Source: Epiperipatus broadwayi
Taxonomy: Eukaryota; Onychophora; Udeonychophora; Euonychophora; Peripatidae
Assembly (NCBI GenBank): GCA_028023455.1
Contig: JAQFVV010000153.1
Location: 558,001-622,000 of the forward strand
DNA length: 64,000 bases
Direction of reading: 5' to 3'
Each line of letters starts with the position of its first letter. Positions within the stretch are counted from its first letter, which is position 1. The position numbers were made by a program, and so were the translations under genes. Of the stretch, positions 40,275 to 56,469 are shown piece after piece. Under the pieces are notes generated by a model that was not told where the DNA came from, did not search any database, and saw nothing but the letters and a program-made list of their open reading frames with translations.

Positions 40275-41399
40275 GTAAGTTCATAGATGCTGATGATATT
40301 GTTTTTGTTGGTTATACCAAATATAGATATCCGTGTATGCTATGCGTCTGGATAATTATTTATGCAAGTCATTTTATTTTAATTATTCTTAGAATTAAGG
40401 CACTGACATAACTATTGTGAAGTTAGTCAAAGGAGGAATCTTACAAAACCTTATATATGTATATTTAAAAATATAGTAAGAACTATGTTAGAAATATTAA
40501 AAAATATATTTTTTGAAATTTTGCGTAAGGGTCAAAAAAATCTAGCTATCCCATTGAATTTCGATTTAAAATATTTATTTAAGTTTTAACATTTACATTA
40601 TAGTAGTAAACATCTTGTTAATAAAAGAAATTAATTTACTATTAAAAAAACTAAAAATAAATTTATACTATTGTGCCAGTTATTAAGATAATATTTATTC
40701 TTTTGTCTAGTATCCACTATTGACAATTTACATTTTTTTTTTTTTTTTTAGCAGTGACTAAAACGCGTCAATAATCTTCCAGACACACATGGTTGAAAAT
40801 TTGTATGACATTTAATAGCTTTGCATCAGATGAATGATTGCAAAATAAAAATAAAAAACCAATACCTGGGGCAATTTTTTAATTGGATTGAGCTCAAAAC
40901 TTTGTCTTCATAACTCCTGACTGTGACGGTCTATCAGATTTAACCAATGTATTATTTTTTTTAATTTATAATATTTATTTTATAGGTATGTCGATAATTT
41001 TGAAGAGAAAGTGCCAGAAGATTGCAAACAGTGAAAATGAATTATCAAATAAAATATAGAATAAAACCAATAGCGATTGAAAAACAAAAGTATTATTTTT
41101 TACTTCTCTCATCAATTATTTTACTCGTTGCAATAGATAAAAGTTAATTATTCTATTCATTTTTAAGTATTTCAGAGAAAATTATATCTTTCTAAAAAAT
41201 AATAATAAGTATTGTCTAAAATACCATGATTATAAATAAAATGTTAAAGTTATCCACACATTCATCGATAAGTATAAGACTGGCATTTTGTTTATACATA
41301 TTTATTATAAATGGAAGTAGTTTAAGAACTATTTTCACCAACCATTATATATACACATTTCCAATTTATAGCTTTATTTCAAATAACTAAAAATTAAAA
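40275..41399. other. AT-rich sequence, nothing recognised
   Basis: A/T-rich sequence with a poly-T run at 40733-40750. No repeat or coding motif was recognised up to the RT fragment that begins at 41400. Confidence 0.5.
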
Positions 41400-42165
41400 T
41401 TTGCAGAAGATATGGCACTTGTAGCTGATAATAAAAAATGTCCAGAATATGTTGAATAAATTGGAGGAAATTATATGGAATATGGAATGAAAATTAATGT
41501 TGAGAAGACTAAGTATTTAGGGATAGGAAGGAATGTAAAGAGATGGCAAACTGAAATCCATGATAACATAATTGAACAAGTAAAAAGATTTAAATATTTG
41601 GGTAGTAGGTTTAGTGAAGATGGAAGAAGTAAAGATGAAATTAAAAGAAGAATAACACTGGCAAAAGAGGTATTTATTAAGAGAAAATATTTTGTGGAAG
41701 AGATAATTAAGGAAAAGATTAATTAAATGTGATACATGGAGTGCACTCTTGTTGAAACATGGACAATGATTAATAAAATTAGGAATATATTGGAAGTTTT
41801 TGAGATATGAACAAAGAGAAAAATGAAAAAAAAAATCAGTTGAATGAAAATAAAATAACAAATGAAGAAATTTTGAAAAGTGTAAATAAAAAAGAAGATT
41901 GATTGAGGAAATTAAAAATAGAAAGACAAACTGGTTTGGACATATATTAAAAAGAAAGTATAGTTTAATGAAAAATGTTTTGGATAAAATGATGAGTGGA
42001 AGCAAGAAGAAGGGATGAAAAAGATTGACATTGTTGGATGATATGAGATGAGAAGAGTTAAGTAAAATTGAAAATCTCAGCAATGAAAAGAATGAAGTGG
42101 AAATGGATGAATTGGTGATGTGACTAATCTCTGAACCTGTCCATGAGACAGAATCTTATTGATGA
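41400..42165 (+). pseudogene. Non-LTR retrotransposon 3' relic, RT palm to C-terminus
   Basis: From 41400 the frame reads FAEDMALVAD, the RT palm motif with the usual FADD changed to FAED. From 41475 an 83-residue open frame contains YGMKINVEKTK, then RFKYLGSRFSEDGRS and EIKRRITLAKEVF, the classic post-palm blocks of RTE/R1/jockey-like LINEs. After stops, 41895-42010 gives NRKTNWFGHIL (the W-x-GH box) and a Lys-rich end. At about 42120 the 3' terminal region ends with GATGATGACT. The product would be an RT, but the palm mutation and stops make it dead. It is 5'-truncated near the palm. Minus-strand frames over it are shadows. Confidence 0.8.
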
Positions 42166-42387
42166 TGACTAAAAAATTAAGGAGAATGTTTAGTGTGAAA
42201 TAATTTTAAATGTTCATACATTATTATAATAAAAATGCTTTTATAGTCTAAATTCTCTGGTCAAAATAGTAATTTGTTATTATTTACACAATTAAAAAAT
42301 ATTGAATTCCAGTTATTCAATATTTAGAGAGAGCAACAAATTTTAATGAATCATTTCATATAATAAAAAAAAAACATATGAATATTT

Positions 42388-42660
42388 ATGCATACATTCA
42401 GTTATTTAAAAGATGGGATATGTTATCATAGTAATGTAGTTATTTCAACTAAATTAGCTATGCATAAAGCTATTATTCTGTTAAGTTTATTATATGGAAG
42501 AGTATCACAAATTCTCTATTTACTTTACAGTGATATAAAAAAAATTCACTTAAGGATGTTCTATAAGATATTAAAAATATACTACAGAGAGATGTAATGA
42601 CTTTGAATCTACTATTATAAGAGATCTTCAGTGGAATGGGTATATGAAGTAAAGTTTAAG
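42388..42660 (+). pseudogene. Second non-LTR RT C-terminal relic
   Basis: The 69-residue frame contains ISTKLAMHKAIILLSLLYGR followed by IKKIHLRMFYKIL. This is the pattern of the region after the RT palm in LINE proteins, where a Lys-x-x-Val/Met-Tyr/His-x-A segment and LLYG precede an arginine helix. After the stop, about 42635 reads RDLQWNGYM, the W-x-GH-like box with His changed. It lies about 220 bp after the relic at 41400-42165 but repeats a part already present there, so it is a different insertion. The clade cannot be set. Confidence 0.6.
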
Positions 42661-42960
42661 GAGATTTAAGTGTGGTTTTATAAAAGTTATAGATCCCATT
42701 TCTATTATAAGGATTATATCAAAAACATTCTCAAAATATGCAATAATAATTGATTTTATTGCAAGAATATTATGAGAGTATAATTTAAGAGAGAGTTATA
42801 ATTTAATAAGATATTGAGGGGGGAGGAGTAAATTAAATGGCATTAACCCAAATGTCAAATATAGACATAGATATATTTGTGATTTCTGGTTTGGTTTGCA
42901 CATTCATTGAAAAATTCATTTAAAATTTTTTGATTATGTTTTTTTGAGAGGAGGAATTTA

Positions 42961-47263
<4,303 letters not shown>

Positions 47264-47653
47264 TAAATAATATTTAATAGATGAAATACACAGGCTTATA
47301 TATACCTGTGTCTATATATGTAATAGACAGGGTATGAGCACAGACTTTTACACGACCCACAACTCTCCACACTATCTCATAGCACTGATACACCTGAACA
47401 CACATGTCGAAAAGATAAATAATCGCCAATATCCGTATTTCATGCTAAACCAGTACTTGTAGCATATATGTGTAGAGATGGTAATCTGGACCAACTGATG
47501 ATTGCTAGTTTAGCATGAAATACGTATATTGGTGATTATTTATCTTTTCGACATAATAGTGTTCAGGTGTATCAGTGCCATGAGATAGGGTGGAGAGTGG
47601 TGGGTCATGTAAAAGTCTGTGCTCATACCCTGTCTATTAAATAATATTTAATA
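47264..47653. mobile_element. Inverted-arm SINE-like element with 16-bp direct repeat
   Basis: Arms at about 47324-47455 and 47505-47637 are near-perfect reverse complements, beginning and ending with AATAGACAGGGTATGAGCAC and its complement. The copy is a close structural match to 39799-40274 (shared GGACCAACTGATGA, GTGATTATTTATCTTTT and outward-facing tRNA-like ends). The direct repeat TAAATAATATTTAATA occurs at 47264-47279 and 47638-47653. If it is the target duplication, the left end has about 45 extra bases outside the arm, including a small CACAGG/CCTGTG hairpin. High arm identity implies a young copy. Confidence 0.8.
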
Positions 47654-47695
47654 AATTAGCTAAAATTCATATCATTTTTTAAAACTAGGCTGAAA

Positions 47696-48700
47696 TCATC
47701 ATCATCATCAAACATTATCAATTCACTGCAGGATGAAGGTCTCTCCAAGTTCAATAAATCTATAATCTTTAGTTTCTCTTCTCCACATCATCCATGAACA
47801 CTTTTTTATTTCATCCATCCATTTCACATGTGGTCTTTTTCTGAGTCTTTTACAATTACTTGGAATCCAGTTTAAGATTTCAATTGTCCATTTATTGTCA
47901 TTTCTTTTAGCAATATTTCCAGCTCAACTTCACCTCAGTCTGTTTATTCTCTCATCCATATATTGTATTTTCGATCTCTTCTTGTTATTCCTAACATGCA
48001 TCTCTCCATACTTCTTTGCATGGTCTGAAGTTTCTGTCTTGCTCTTCTATTAAGTGTCCAAGTCTCAGATCCATAAGTAATAATTGGTAAAACACATTTA
48101 TTAAAAACCTTTCTTGTCAAACACATAGGTATATTTCCTTTTAGTATCAAATTATTTCTACCAAAAGCACTCCAACCAAGTTTAATTCTATGATTAATTT
48201 CATCCATTATGTTTTATCCATATTAATAATCTGACTAAGATATTTGTAGCTGTTAACATCTTCTAACTCATCATAATTAATCTTTATTTTTATATTTTGA
48301 GAAAATTCATTAAACATTACTTTAGTCTTTTTAACATTTATCTTTAGTCCTACTTTCATCTGATAACTCTTGCAACATTTCCTGCAGCTCTAAAGCATTA
48401 TTTGCAAAAACAACTACAACATTTTCAAAATTTAAATGACTTAAATAATTTCCATTTACTTTCACCCCTTTAGTTTTCCATTTTAATCCACAAAATACTT
48501 CTTGCAGCACTGCTGTAAAAAGTTTTGGAGAAATGGAGTCATCCTGTCTTATATCCTTCTCAATATTGACTTTCCTAGTATCATTATGAAATATAATTGT
48601 TGCTGGTGCATTTTTATAAATATTCTTTAAAATATGACAATATCCTGGATCTATACCTTGATGATCCAATGCTTTAATCACTCAAGAAATGTTTATTAAA
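47696..48700 (-). pseudogene. RTE-type LINE, RT to 3' end, minus strand
   Basis: Two open frames follow on the minus strand. The first (48681-48331, 116 residues) has RQDDSISPKLF at residues 45-55, the usual RQGDS motif with Gly changed to Asp, and FENVVVVF at 85-92, where the catalytic FADD aspartates are lost. ALELQEMLQELSDESR follows. The second (48207-47944, 87 residues) has EINHRIKLGWSAFGR, CVLPIITYGSETWTL and RSMERCMLGITRRDRK, all typical of RTE/BovB-like proteins. The C-terminus continues out of frame to about 47760. A terminal (ATG)n-like tail at 47696-47712 is the known RTE 3' signature. The copy is 5'-truncated at about 48700 and inactive. Confidence 0.88.
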
Positions 48701-51215
48701 GTTAATTAATGTAATATGTTTAAAATATTTTAAAATATTTTGTAATTTTAAGATAATTTCACTATAAATTTGGCATTATAAATTTTTAAAATCTTCTCAA
48801 GATCATCTGTACATATTGTATCCTGACAACCATGATACAAATTTTCTGTAAAATGCCAAAAGAATGTAGAATTTTGAGTGAAGAGAATATCATTAATCAT
48901 GTGATGCAAACATAAATACACCTACATATTCAAAATTGCTTAGTATATTAAATAGTTGCAAGTGAACTGTATTGTACTTAAATTTAAAGTTAGATATATT
49001 GGCATGTTGCAACACCATGATAATGGAGGACATAATTAAATACACATTTTCCTTAATGATAAATGTACCTCAAAACTGTTCTTAATGGAGAACTAAATAT
49101 CTAATCACATTCATCATGTTGTAATGCAATTTAAAATGAATAAAACATTAAAACTTGGATTTAAATATGAAAATGTTAATATTATATGGGAATGCTACTT
49201 TTATTTAAACAATGTTATTCACATATCTAATCTCCAAAAATTTGTTTTGCTTGATATTATATTTACTACAGCAACCTAAAGTTTCCTGGATAAACACCAG
49301 TATACTTTTATATTGAATAATTATAATTAACATGAATTTTATATCTTTATAAATATTTCAAAAAAGATTATAATTTATAAATGCCATCCCTTAAGAAATT
49401 AATAGTATATTTGACACTTAAGAAATAAAACAATTTATTGTAATTCTCTGGAATAATTTTTAACTCACTATTATTGAATTCAAAGGATTATTTATTGTAT
49501 ACCACTCCTAGGAAATTAAATGACTTATTATGATTTTTGGAATATTTTAAAAGTCACTAGTAAAGGATTATACTTAAAAAACTTAAACATCATTACTAAT
49601 TACTCTATCATAAGGATTAAATTTTGTTTCTCCCATCCATTACTATTTTACAACCTAAAACATCAAAGAATTTAATTACTTTCAAATATTCTGAAAGAAT
49701 GTGACAATATAAATATTTTGAATTTTTAAAAAGTCTTTGAATTAATTTTAAATTATAAAGATATTTTATATTTCTCAAATGTTTTTAAATATTATAATGT
49801 AGAGTTATCTTGTTTCATGAAATTTCTCACAAGATGTAATAAAATAATATGCAAGTAGTATATTAAATTTATGATTACCATTTAATATAACTATGTGTTG
49901 TTGATTTTTTGTATTATGAAGACATTTTAAGTCATAATACCTGATATTTTATATGTTTTATTGGTCTATTAATTTAATCCTATGTTTCTATGATTAAAGG
50001 TATCTGAAGAATATAGTTGAGCTATTTTATAAATATTATCCTTATTTATCCATATAAGTACTCTCAGGATTTTATAAAGATTATAATGCATATTCAACAA
50101 TACTTGTGTCACTGATATTAGAATAAGTACTATTATTCAGTTGAGTTAAACTTCTGCTAACATTAGACTATTATTTTATTTATAATATGAGCTTGATAAA
50201 TCTCTTAGAGAATTAGAATCAGGATAATTAAAGCCATTTTTTAAGCAAAACATTGTTTTGCTCTTTTATGAAATGGATTTTATTATTATTAATTAAACAT
50301 GCAATAAAACATTTTTAAAATTGTATTTATTATTTATAATTAAGTCTTTTGAAAATATCTTAATATTCTCCAATAAAGTGTTTTGTTCATTTCAACAAAA
50401 ATTTTATTAACAATAAATAGTAATTACATCCTGATAAAAGAAAAATAAATAAATAAATTGTACAATAACATGATTATATTAATGTTCTGTTTGTCATCTG
50501 GCTAGATTATGTTATGAGAACACAATTGTTATACACTTATTGGTTGGGTATAATGAAGAATTTTGTGTAGAATATGAGAAACTAAGAACTTACTTAATGG
50601 TATTAGCATTTTAAATATAAACATGAATATTTTCTTTTAAAATTGTCTAATCTATAATGCTGGGTAGGTGGGAGTTGATAATCAGGAAAAGAATAGAGCA
50701 GTTAAAGACCACCAAATCAAAATAAACTACACATTTTATTAGCAATAAAGTAAGAATAAATAAAAACACCACAAGAATATCTATAATTATTGTGGAAAAC
50801 TTACTATCATTAAATTCATTCATTTAAATATTTTTATCATTATTTACTGTTAATAAAATAATTATACTTCATTAATTATCTGGGTCTTTGTCTTTAATTA
50901 GTTAATGCTCATAAATCTATTATTTTTATATGGTCACATGATTTTGTATTTATTATATGTTACTTAAAAGTATACTGCTTGATACAAAATATTGATCATT
51001 ATTTTATACATTTATGTCATCTTCATTTTAATTGCTTAAGATATGAATTAAATACAATAAAATGTCCTTTGTTATTTAATCATATCAATAATAATAATTA
51101 CAATTTTAAAGATTTAAATTTTTTTATATTATTTAGTATACTTTAATATTATAATTCTGAGATAACTTTAGAACCCAAATAGGATTATGCTATAGAATTT
51201 ATGGTAATTATAATG
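48701..51215. other. AT-rich sequence, nothing recognised
   Basis: Featureless A/T-rich DNA with no long frames, no tRNA-like sequence and no repeat that I could match to other parts of the window. Confidence 0.55.
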
Positions 51216-52343
51216 TAATCAAGCTTGGCCACTTGATGGTGTTGTTGGCAGTCAAAAACAATACAATGTATGGTTTATGGGGCCATGTGATTTTTAAATC
51301 GCTGTTTTTTTTTTTTTTTGGTTATTAATTTATTGATTGCTATAACTTTTTTTTCATGCCTTTTTAATTTTGTATTTAGCAATTAGCAATCTTTTTTTTT
51401 ATTTTTAAATCGCTGTTTTTGGACAAATTATCATCATTCCTCCTTTTTAGTTATTAATTGATTGATTGCTAGAACTTTTTTTGCGATGTCTATTTAGCGA
51501 TGTCTTTCACTTAATTATTGCTTTCTACATAATAAAACAACTGTGTAGGGTTAGGGTTAGGTTTAGGGTTAGTTTTAGGGTTAGTTTTAGGGTTAGTTTA
51601 GGGTTAGGTTTAGGGTTAGTTTTAGGGTTAGGGTTAGTTTTAGGGTTAGCATTCTGTTGTTTGTAATGCTAAAATAAAAAATATCAAAATCGTAACCGTA
51701 GTCGGATAAAAGAAAGAAACTGAAACTTTTTTAAACAACAAAAAATACATATAAATGTCTTCTTTACTTATTAAACATGTTTATAATATGTGCTTTCTAT
51801 GAAATTTACAAAAAATCGTATATATTTTTATTGGACAGCAGAAATACTTGGCTTCTCTTTTTGGCAACTGTGAAAAAAGTTATGTGATCACCAGCCATTT
51901 TATGAACTACGTGGTATTTTACATGAAAACGAGATTTCATACGCGAACTCGGCCGAATTCTGTTGACGTACCCTCAGCAAGCTTTTACATATTACACCTT
52001 CTCTAAATAAGGGTGTGTCCATTTGGAAAATTACTATAAAGTCAGGTTTCTTAAATTCATTACAAATACAAAGATTGTGTAACGTATATTGTAAAAATTT
52101 GACTAATCAAATTACACACATATATATATCAAACTGTATACGAAAGATAAGTGTGTGGATTCACGGTAATTGTCACAAAGCAGAAATAGGCCGTATTATT
52201 TTTGCATTATGTCATCATCAATGGCTTTCTAATGGCTAAGACAAACATTAGATGTTTTTTATAGCCATAAGTCAGGCCTTGTAAATGACATTTGTTAGGT
52301 GTTTTGGCGAGCCAGAATGCCATCAAGTGGCCAAGCCCGATTA
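51216..52343. mobile_element. TIR-bounded non-autonomous element carrying telomere-like DNA
   Basis: Ends are inverted repeats: TAATCAAGCTTGGCCACTTG at 51216 and, on the minus strand from 52343, TAATCGGGCTTGGCCACTTG. Similarity continues for about 30 bases (GATGGTGTTGTTGGC versus GATGGCATTCTGGC). The span is 1128 bp with no transposase frame. The left half has an internal direct duplication (AAATCGCTGTTTTT plus GGTTATTAAT-like sequence at 51296-51352 and 51406-51481) and the telomere-like tract at 51545-51649. The right half is richer in CpG than its surroundings (around 51935-51970). TTATAA lies close outside each end, but not at the exact end, so a target duplication is not proven. The superfamily is unknown. 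Confidence 0.72.
51545..51649 (+). repeat. Interstitial telomere-like tract (TTAGGG variants)
   Basis: About 105 bases mix TTAGGG, TTTAGGG and TTTTAGGG units. The G-rich strand is the plus strand. It lies inside the TIR-bounded element 51216-52343. The 66-residue frame across it is a repeat artefact. Confidence 0.92.
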
Positions 52344-53641
52344 GGTTATAAGTACCTAATTTATTTATTCTTATACGTCCACAGTTATATTTTAAGTCTA
52401 GTAAAACACTGAGAAATTATTGTGATTAGTTATAAATACACATCTGTATATAGCTTCCTTAAAGTAAATATTGTTTTATAAAGTGACCATACAAGTGTTT
52501 AAAAAATAGGCACTAGATGGTGATTTTATGCACAAGCCTTCTGGCATCCATCAATCTTATTCAATAGGTAATTGGTAGAAATCGTTTTAGCACTTATTGT
52601 TTTCATTCTGTTACATAATATATATATATGTAAACACAAATATTTTGCGAATAATAGATGGAGAAAGTTTTGGATTACAGTGTAATATATGAGCTGCGTT
52701 TAATATTAATGGTTATTTTGTATGTATTGCACTTTGGTTAAAAATTATTAAATTGTTTTTATTATATGTTTTAAATAGAATTGTACTCTATCATGTTGTA
52801 TATATAATGTATTCATTTTCTTTAGACTTTTGAATTGCTTTCTGTGTGTATATATGAATAATATCAGAAGATTAATTTAATTGTTTTGAATGTATAGATA
52901 ACTGGTGAAGAGTAGGATTGATTATATTATATACAAATATTAATGTGTATTTGCTTTTTAAAATAGCACTTTATAATTTTATCTTTTATGTATACATCCA
53001 TCTATTTATTATTCTATAGATATGCACACATTATATATGTAGATTGATTATAATTATCACTTCATACATACATATATGCGTGAAAACATATATATACAAA
53101 AATCTTGTTTTTAAATATTTTAGGAATTTTTTAAGTAGAAAATTTTGAACTTATCAGTTTTAAAAGTCATTATTTTTAAAAGGCCGCTGATATTTGATAT
53201 AGAATAAATGTTAACGATCGTATTCAGCCAAAGAATTGATTAAGTTGCCTAGAGGAGCTGCTGATGTCAGGTGATTAGAGAATTCACAGCTAGAAAAAAA
53301 AAATCAATGATTATTATATATTTATAGTCAATAGAAATAAATTATACAAATAATTATTACAGTATAGTAAAAATAAATATTATCTTCGGAATCACGTTTG
53401 AAGTTTTTGCAATTTGTATACATTTAACGTACAGGAATCCTATGATCTAGAGACAGTACATCAAATTTTTATTTATATATCTTGAGTTTAAATCTAGGTT
53501 GGGTAAAACTTAAAAATTTGTTCAGATTTTAAAGAGGCTTAGTAATTTTTTTTTTAGGTTATTAGTACATAATCAACACAGTAACGATCTAATATTAATC
53601 AGTAAGGAAATATTTAGCTTTTTTTTTTTTCATATATCAAA
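52344..53641. other. AT-rich sequence with a partial fold-back fragment
   Basis: Positions 52505-52560 match one arm of the fold-back family seen at 4946, 9259 and 18730 (AATAGGCACTAGATGG, then TTTTATGCACAAGCCTTCTG and GCATCCAT). No partner arm is present. The remainder is A/T-rich with no recognised gene. Confidence 0.65.
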
Positions 53642-53712
53642 TGTGTTGACCGGGAAGCGAACCCGGGCCAGCTGCTTGGAATGCAGCTATGCTAACCACT
53701 AGTCACCAACGC
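53642..53712 (-). tRNA. tRNA-Gly(TCC)-like gene or retro-pseudogene
   Basis: The minus strand folds as a glycine tRNA: acceptor GCGTTGG with TCAACAC (one C-A mismatch, one G-T wobble), D-arm region TAGTGGTTAGCATA matching the A box, and anticodon arm GCTGC/GCAGC around loop ATTCCAA (anticodon TCC at 53680-53678). The T arm CCGGG-TTCGCTT-CCCGG has a perfect stem and contains a B box (GGTTCGCTTCC). The discriminator is A. No T-run terminator follows at once; instead, about 16 bases later comes an A-run (poly-T on the plus strand at 53619-53630), which suggests retroposition. The acceptor mismatch also favours a pseudogene or SINE founder over an active gene, but an active gene is not excluded. 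Confidence 0.72.
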
Positions 53713-53914
53713 CTTGACTATTTTTAAGTAGACAATAAAACAAGAATGGAAAATAATTCAAACCGTCATCAGTCAAAATTTGATATGCCTTCATTATTTT
53801 TCTGTAAAGAGTTGTTTGTTGAACGATTTTACAATATAAATGGGCTACTTAGGCTGTTTTATTTTTTTACATATCTGTTGTCTTTATCTTTCTGTCTATG
53901 TACCCATTTTCCTG

Positions 53915-54002
<88 letters not shown>

Positions 54003-54038
54003 ATCATATAGCTATTTATATAATTGTTTTTATATCTT

Positions 54039-54108
<70 letters not shown>

Positions 54109-54175
54109 CGTTTGTCTGTCTTCCGTTCTATCTATTTATCTATCTATTTTTCTATCAATCTATTTATCTATCTAA
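53915..54175. repeat. (TATC)n tetranucleotide microsatellite, interrupted
   Basis: Two long TATC blocks (about 53915-54001 and 54036-54108) are separated by about 35 bases, then imperfect units continue to 54175. Leu/Ser/Ile/Tyr-rich frames here are artefacts. Confidence 0.97.
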
Positions 54176-54189
54176 ATATATGTCAAAAA

Positions 54190-56469
54190 TCAACATCAAT
54201 TTCTGATTATGTACTAGTCAATTATGATTTGTACTTTAGTAGAATTAGTTTATGATATGTTAACCAATTATATTAAAAACTAGGAAGTCCAGAATAATGA
54301 TTATTTAATTTCTCGTAAGTTTAATTTAATTAAAATTATTATTACCATTGATTATCACTAACACATATCATGGTTGTAAGTTTTCTTCAGTTTTTCAAAC
54401 ATCCCTATGTCATCATTACTAATATTATCTTGATCTGCTGTTTTAATCAGATATCATGGTAGTAATGAAAATATGACATACATTCTTAATGTAACCTCAA
54501 AAAAAAAAAAAGATTGAAAATTAATTTTAGTAAACAAGGAACTACTATAAAGAATAGTGATTTATGTCTTAACTACTTACTACCAATCATGTGAAAGTTA
54601 AAAATTCTGATAAATGTCTTTAAAAAAAACTTGATATTATTTAATGCATATATTTCATGATGAATAATATAATAAATACTAAAAAAAAAATGTTTTAATA
54701 CATATCATATCTAAGATTGAGATAGAAAAAGAATTACACATCCATATATAATATAAAGAGCATTCTAATAGTTCTAAACAATCTTATTTTTTTAAGATAA
54801 ATGCTACAAGAGAAACATTCATATCATCTTTATCTAAGGATTGTACCCATCCCCAAACTGGTTTCAAGCTATGGCTCTCTTCAGTGAGGAGTTACAATAC
54901 CAGATTTAAAAAAACTAACTCAAGATAAGCATATATATATATATTTACATATTTAGTGTAGTATTGAGAATAAAAATGAGGTTGGTGGAAATAAAAAGTG
55001 AAAAGTTAGGTCAGATTGCTCAATATTGATAAAATAACACAGATCAATAAAATGAGATATTCAATAGAAAAATTTATAGAAACTTTTAGGTGGAAAAAAA
55101 ACTGCATTTCATGTAAAAAGTATTATAATAAAAATTCATATAATTGTAATATCTATTATATATACATATAAGTTTTTAAAGTTTATTCACTTGTTATCTA
55201 AAAACTCCATAAATATTGCATCAGTTTTGATGAATCTTATACTTTTTTTTTTTATGGAGAATTACATAAGCTATGGATTTTTGTTTTATGGAACTTGTTT
55301 TAAAAACTTTGGTAATTTGCCATATAAAAATGAATCAGAATCACAATAATTTTCTAATGACATCACAAAAAATTCAAAAAAGAGGGCAGCACCAATTAAA
55401 AAAATTACTTTTATTGGAAAATGTTATGTGCATATTAAAATACATACTAGAGAAAGTGAAAATGAGAGAACTATAATTTTTGATAATCTGAGGTTAAATT
55501 TTATTTTTTAAATATAATTAAATTAATTTAACTTTATTTGGACTATGTATTTAATTTCTCATATGCAAGTAGTGCATGAAAAAAATTCTATGATGTTAAA
55601 ATTTCCTAAACATTTTAAAAATTAATTTATTATATAAAAAATATATTTAAACTGAAACATTAAAAATTGTTCAAATTCAGTAATAAATTTATAATTTTTG
55701 TTAAAGCAAGCTAAAATTTGATTTTATAAATATACTTTAAATTAATTAAATTTCATTTGAATCACATATTTAAAGTGAAATCTTAAAAGTTGATCAAATT
55801 CAATAGCAGAACTGATTATTAAAAGTTATATTTTTTGCAATACAGATGTTGATAATTATGCATTGACATTATAATAATTTACCTAAATATATAAGCCAAT
55901 ACAAGAACTACATATTGTATCAACCTTGATGAATCTTTTATGCTTTTCTTGATTTTTTTATGGTACTTAATTGTTTTAAAACTGTAATTTACTGTGTAAA
56001 ATGGGTTACAATTGTAATTTTGCAGGTACAACAATAAAAAAATGTCATTTATTATCAATTAGACTACTGAATTTGATCAACTTTTAGGATTTAAGTTTAA
56101 ATATATTTCTCACTTAACAAACTAAGTTTCAAAATGGCTCTGAAATTTAAACAACTTGGTATTTTGTTCATAATCCACTTACAGAAATTAAATATATGGT
56201 ACAAATGAAATTTATTTAATTTATCTATTTCATAAAGAATAGTAAAATTTAAACTATTCAAATTAAACTATTTTATATGTCATATAACATTGGGTACTGA
56301 TCTAGTTAGTATCTGTATTTAATTTTCTTTTTAAATTACTTTTTAAATACTACTTTGACATCATGAATTAATACTGGAATGACTAATTGATAAATTGAAG
56401 TTTCTTTGAAAAAATGGCAAAATTCAATGTGTGATCTAAAACCTCTATTAGTTTTCAATGACAGATCTT
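54190..56469. other. AT-rich sequence with a diverged dispersed repeat
   Basis: The blocks at about 55215-55325 and 55915-56005 resemble each other, and also 58685-58810. Each has a GATGAATCTT-like start, a T-run, TTTTTGTTTTATGG-like sequence, an ACTTGTTTTAAAA box and a CCATATAA/TGTAAAATGG follow-up. No frame with motifs was found. 54835-54900 is less AT-rich (CTTCAGTGAGGAGTTACAAT) and may be an old SINE piece. Confidence 0.45.

Noticed and set aside
41517-42083. 188-residue minus-strand frame rich in Phe/Ser/Leu
   Set aside because: Antisense shadow of the plus-strand LINE relic, whose motifs (FAED palm, KYLG, W-x-GH) are clear.
51466-51666. 66-residue frame with Arg/Val/Leu/Gly repeats
   Set aside because: Translation of the telomere-like tract; no independent coding evidence.
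51216-52343. TTATAA target duplication of the TIR element
   Set aside because: TTATAA occurs near both ends but at different distances from the TIR, and such words are frequent in this AT-rich DNA.
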